Shown here one piece after another: positions 60,721 to 64,000 of a stretch of DNA of 64,000 nucleotides; positions within the stretch are counted from its first letter, which is position 1; the number at the start of each line of letters is the position of its first letter. Source of the DNA: Niastella sp. (GTDB lineage Bacteria > Bacteroidota > Bacteroidia > Chitinophagales > Chitinophagaceae). The stretch lies in the NCBI GenBank assembly GCA_017744515.1, contig JAGIBF010000020.1:23789-87788 (forward strand). Reading direction: 5' to 3'. Both the position numbers and the translations under genes were made by a program. The notes beneath the pieces were generated by a model that saw nothing but the letters and a program-made list of their open reading frames with translations, had not been told where the DNA came from and made no database searches.

Positions 60721-62388
60721 CTACTCTAGGCTATGCTCCATAACCTGCAACGTACTAAAGTTGATGATCTTTCTAAAATAACGTGCAATGTCAATAGCCT
60801 GTTTGGACGTGATAAAGGTATAGTTAGTCATAATCTCGGCAATAAGCTGCTTAATGAATGGCGGCTCATATAATTGATCAATTTGAACGGAGTCGTTGGC
60901 TGGATGGTCGTGGAGTGAAGTTAAGTGTCCTAAATGGCTCTTTTCTCGGTAAATTACCTGTAAGCTGGGAGAAATGCTTTCGACAATAAAGCAAGAGGGG
61001 GTAAGTGTTAATCCATAAGGAAATAGTAAAGCAATGAATTCTTTTTTCTCCTTTGTAGGGAGTAACTGATAAAGTTGATCTATATGATGGATAAAATCCC
61101 TTTTCTCAATAATTAAATTATTCTTCCTGTTAATATCGCTTATACTATTAGCTATTAACTCTTCCAACACTTCAATCTTTTGTCGACAGTCTTGTTTTAA
61201 AGATTTATATTCTACGGGGTCTATGGTTTCAGAGAGTAGTAAAGATTGGGCCTTGGTAATCTTAGCCTCCTGTTCGGTGATCCTGTTTTGTAAGATTGTC
61301 TGTTGAACCAAGTCTTCATTTAAGGACTTACTTGTGAAAAAATTGAAAGTTGCAATATATCGGTCCGCAAAATATCGATTTGGAGTTAGTGATTGTAAAA
61401 AACGCAGGAAGTCTTTGTGAACAAGATCAACATTGAAACGCTTTCCGCAAGAACTAAGGCAATGGTAGTAGTAATAAACCTTGTGACGTCCTTTTGAACC
61501 ACTGCCTGTTAGGATACGTTTACAGGAAGGACAGATTAATTGGCCACGCATAGGTAAATTGGAATTAGCTATTGTCCTTCGAGGATAGACCCGTCGGCGA
61601 TCCATGTTTTGTTGAGCTTTATCAAAGATGGCCACGGTAATAATAGGCTGGTGAAGTCCCTGCGCATAAGATAGCTGGCATTCGGCCATTCCCACTACGT
61701 GTACTTTGCCACAGTAAGTTGGATTACGGAGAGCATCTCGCAAGCAGCTTTCGCTCTTGTCAAACCCAAGTGTCACAATATAGCGATAAACTTCACTGGT
61801 ATTGTGTACACCTTCAGCTAATTCTTCAAATGCGATTTTTATCAGGTGAGCGTATGGCTGGACGGGTTCAATAGTTTTTATTCCGGCAGCATTCACTTTG
61901 CTTTTGTAGCCGATAGGAGGTTTCCCCATATATCTGCCTTCCCTGGAACCTCGATAGAGGCCCTGACGAATATTTATGCCCCTCCGTTCATTCTCAACTT
62001 CGGGAACTGCCAGATAAAAGGCCATCATCATTTTTGTTTCGGGAATGGAAAGGTCAAGAGGCTGCTCAACAGCCATCGCTTTGATACCTAACGAGGAAAG
62101 TTGATTAATCATGAAATAGGCATCGCCGGTGTTTCGGCTGAAACGGTCCCACTTAGTGAAAAGTAAAATCCGAGGTGTAAGAAGTTTTTTAGACTTATAG
62201 AGAAAGAAGAGCTTGTTCCATTCAGGGCGGTTGAAGTTGCGGGCGGAACATTCTTCGTATACTACTCGGCCAATTTCCAGTAGGTTAGTGTTGCAGTAAA
62301 ATCTTAGAACTTCCATCTGGTAGCGTTGGGAATACCCATACTGCCGTTGCTCTTCAGTACTGACCCGTATGTATAAGTCTGCAAACAT
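60721..62388 (-). CDS. Large serine recombinase (resolvase/invertase superfamily)
   Basis: A 555-residue site-specific recombinase from ATG 62388 (MFADLYIRVSTEEQ); an in-frame extension of 22 residues upstream is rejected because homologues start at the strand carrying the catalytic Ser10. The catalytic resolvase domain spans ~1-150 (ILLFTKWDRFSRNTGDAYFMINQL with the active-site Arg residues), then a recombinase domain (~155-270: GKPPIGYK ... CLRDALRNPTYCGKV), a zinc ribbon (~286-320: ICPSCKRILTGSGSKGRHKVYYYYHC) and a coiled coil (~350-420). Large serine recombinases integrate and excise phages and genomic islands. It points towards the tRNA-Ala gene, is AT-rich, and probably moves the region to its right. 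Confidence 0.93.
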   Translation of the reverse strand: MFADLYIRVSTEEQRQYGYSQRYQMEVLRFYCNTNLLEIGRVVYEECSARNFNRPEWNKLFFLYKSKKLLTPRILLFTKWDRFSRNTGDAYFMINQLSSLGIKAMAVEQPLDLSIPETKMMMAFYLAVPEVENERRGINIRQGLYRGSREGRYMGKPPIGYKSKVNAAGIKTIEPVQPYAHLIKIAFEELAEGVHNTSEVYRYIVTLGFDKSESCLRDALRNPTYCGKVHVVGMAECQLSYAQGLHQPIITVAIFDKAQQNMDRRRVYPRRTIANSNLPMRGQLICPSCKRILTGSGSKGRHKVYYYYHCLSSCGKRFNVDLVHKDFLRFLQSLTPNRYFADRYIATFNFFTSKSLNEDLVQQTILQNRITEQEAKITKAQSLLLSETIDPVEYKSLKQDCRQKIEVLEELIANSISDINRKNNLIIEKRDFIHHIDQLYQLLPTKEKKEFIALLFPYGLTLTPSCFIVESISPSLQVIYREKSHLGHLTSLHDHPANDSVQIDQLYEPPFIKQLIAEIMTNYTFITSKQAIDIARYFRKIINFSTLQVMEHSLE

Positions 62389-62558
62389 ACCGACAGATTC
62401 ATAACAAGACAAAGTTACTAATATAGCGGAAAAAATAAGATTCTTAGTTGTCATGAGGCTTTTGTAAGATTATCTTGATCAACATCAAAGTCATGAGAGC
62501 CTAACCAGCCCGAACACCGTATATTTAGTTAAACCGTTATGATGCCTCAAACATTCCA

Positions 62559-62588
62559 TTTGTATATTGAAAAATATTTATTACTTTG
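62559..62588 (+). promoter_or_regulatory. Candidate promoter of the defence-type operon (TTTG-N19-TACTTTG)
   Basis: TTTG 62559-62562 and TACTTTG 62582-62588 (one base shorter than TAnnTTTG), 67 bp before the start at 62655. The 266-bp gap between recombinase and this operon is AT-rich and otherwise featureless. Confidence 0.4.
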
Positions 62589-62654
62589 ACACATAGTTGT
62601 TTGGGCTATTCTTGACTGATACGAATAAGTTTTATACTAAGTTTATTTTCCCTA

Positions 62655-63947
62655 ATGAAAGAAAATAATATAGACGAAAAGGTAAACTCCGAAAAAAATA
62701 TTCCTCAACTTGACGCGCCAGTGCTAAGTAGTCCAGATTCCACGCTTAGTCCCAATGATCCTGGTGACGAAGTGCTTCATCGATTCCGGTATCAAATATC
62801 ATATGCGGCAATTCTATCGCTTATGATGGCAGATGGGAGAAGCGACATAATAGAAGTGTTTTGCGAGCATCATGAAGATATTCTTGTCAAATCTGCAGAT
62901 GGCAGCTTTACTGGAATCCAGATAAAAACTAGAAATATTAATCTACACCCTTTCAATCTGGATGATGAAGCAGTTTTCAACACCTTTAAACGGTTTGTGG
63001 TTTTAAATGAAAAATTTCCCGATAAATTTAAAGCGTTTTCAATAGTAAGTAATCATGGATTCGATACGACAAAACCAGCTGTTTGTATTGAAACTCTGAT
63101 AAGACTTATTAAGGAAGGGGCAACTCTTACCGGGAGAAAAAATAAAGGATTTATAAATAAACTGGTAAAAGAATGTGATTGTACTCAAGATCGTGTGTTT
63201 AATACTATTTCAAAAATTAGAACTCGTAGTTATTGCGCTTTAAATGATATTCATTCTAAGTTAGTTAATCAAGTAAAGATATGTTCAGACCTAAAGGGAC
63301 TTACTGAAAGTAAAATTGAGGAGTTGGCAGACTCAATCATAGGGAAACATTTCAAAGCATCATCATTAGAGTTTGATAGCGAAAAGATTCATCATGCTTA
63401 CATACTTGGGGAGTTGGATGAAAACGGTGAGATAGAAGCAATAGTTAGTTCAAAGTGTTTTACGAAAGATAACTTTTCATCCTGGTTGAGGAGAGAAAAG
63501 GGGCAACCTGTTAAATTATTACTGAAGGATCGAATGGCTATCGCGGCAGGGATAGATACACATAGGCGTCTGGAAATTAAAATGGATGCAGGCGGGATAG
63601 ACTCAGATAATATTGAATTGATACGAACATTGAAGTTTGCCTTTGAGCAACACGCTGCTTCCTGGCTTTATAGAGATTCGGCTGAGGTAGCCGATGGAAG
63701 GTATAGCCAAATTCTCTTAATTATTCAGAATATGTGTAAAGAGATTTATGATGAACTTCAACTAAATGCAAACAATGAAAAAGGAACTGAGATGCTTGTC
63801 ACTGTTCGAGCTAAAATTAAAGCCAGACAGGAAAATGACCCAGCACTATTTCATGATTGCTTATATGAGCATGTACTAGGAGTAGTAGGTGTCTTAACTG
63901 AAAGTTGCAAAATATGGTGGAGCCCTAAATTTAATATCTCGGAATGA
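62655..63947 (+). CDS. Cap4/DUF4297-type nuclease domain protein (probable anti-phage effector)
   Basis: A 430-residue cytoplasmic protein. Residues ~37-95 (GDEVLHRFRYQISYAAILSLM ... EVFCEHHEDILVKS then FTGIQIKTR) match the N-terminal endonuclease domain of Cap4/DUF4297 proteins: an aromatic/basic strand, then a PD-(D/E)xK-like core with E74-D75 and Q89-I-K91. In CBASS the C-terminal part is a SAVED domain that senses cyclic oligonucleotides; here residues ~130-430 show no SAVED motif I recognise, being helical with repeated Lys/Glu stretches. Other known contexts for this nuclease are HerA-DUF4297 and three-component ABC systems. Its last codons overlap the next gene by ATGA, so they are coupled. 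The low GC content relative to the rest of the window suggests acquisition with the serine recombinase. Confidence 0.75.
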   Translation: MKENNIDEKVNSEKNIPQLDAPVLSSPDSTLSPNDPGDEVLHRFRYQISYAAILSLMMADGRSDIIEVFCEHHEDILVKSADGSFTGIQIKTRNINLHPFNLDDEAVFNTFKRFVVLNEKFPDKFKAFSIVSNHGFDTTKPAVCIETLIRLIKEGATLTGRKNKGFINKLVKECDCTQDRVFNTISKIRTRSYCALNDIHSKLVNQVKICSDLKGLTESKIEELADSIIGKHFKASSLEFDSEKIHHAYILGELDENGEIEAIVSSKCFTKDNFSSWLRREKGQPVKLLLKDRMAIAAGIDTHRRLEIKMDAGGIDSDNIELIRTLKFAFEQHAASWLYRDSAEVADGRYSQILLIIQNMCKEIYDELQLNANNEKGTEMLVTVRAKIKARQENDPALFHDCLYEHVLGVVGVLTESCKIWWSPKFNISE

Positions 63948-64000
63948 AAGATCTATTTACTATTCTTTCCAGCTTAGAGAAAGATGAGGATATACATTTA
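63944..64000 (+). CDS. Start of a second gene coupled to the Cap4-type gene (cut by window edge)
   Basis: ATG 63944 overlaps the TGA of the previous gene (ATGA) and opens a frame to the window end: MKDLFTILSSLEKDEDIHL. Nineteen residues are too few for a family call. Tight coupling indicates a partner in the same complex, for instance a small middle component or an ATPase-associated subunit of a defence system; that is a guess. Confidence 0.6.
   Translation, partial: MKDLFTILSSLEKDEDIHL

Overview
The window reads as a chromosomal segment of a member of the Bacteroidota, most likely family Chitinophagaceae. Evidence is two SusC/SusD pairs each with its own ECF sigma factor and FecR anti-sigma gene, an Oar-like TonB-dependent receptor, PorP/SprF and both kinds of type IX secretion (T9SS) C-terminal sorting domain, a TPR-LuxR regulator, and promoters of the TAnnTTTG type. 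Genes are separated by short dispersed palindromic repeats. No rRNA or CRISPR array was seen; one tRNA is present.

Layout. 1-2290 (minus): 5' part of a GH38-type alpha-mannosidase, running off the left edge, with a perfect 17-bp inverted repeat upstream. 2873-5005: RecG helicase. 5198-13738: two near-duplicate ~1,220-residue secreted beta-propeller/PKD proteins with gliding-type T9SS tails, sandwiching a PorP/SprF gene. 13836-18044: periplasmic amidohydrolase, aldo/keto reductase, a 59-residue membrane protein, a VOC-fold protein and a NUMOD4/NUMOD1 protein with a broken HNH centre. 18128-23102 (minus): operon of TonB-dependent receptor, acidic lipoprotein and beta-propeller phytase. 23540-32274: TPR-LuxR regulator, unknown exported protein, methyltransferase, Oar-like receptor, Crp/Fnr regulator and MFS transporter.

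32574-45071 (plus) is an ECF sigma / FecR / SusC / SusD locus followed by an FG-GAP/ASPIC lipoprotein and a vanadium-haloperoxidase-like lipoprotein. 45080-59513 (mostly minus) is a second complete sigma / FecR / SusC / SusD locus with a Golvesin-tailed FAD oxidoreductase and a large GH16-CBM6 enzyme carrying a T9SS tail; it looks like a beta-glucan utilisation locus, with an S41 peptidase after it.

From tRNA-Ala(GGC) at 60269 rightwards the DNA becomes visibly AT-richer: a large serine recombinase, then a Cap4/DUF4297-type nuclease gene that overlaps (ATGA) the start of another gene cut off by the window edge. This looks like the left end of a mobile defence island and is the best candidate for an undescribed system. 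Other striking items are two intergenic arrays of exactly five 11-bp units, a composite palindromic repeat pair found three times in the same order, and an in-frame repeat-like insertion inside the FG-GAP gene.
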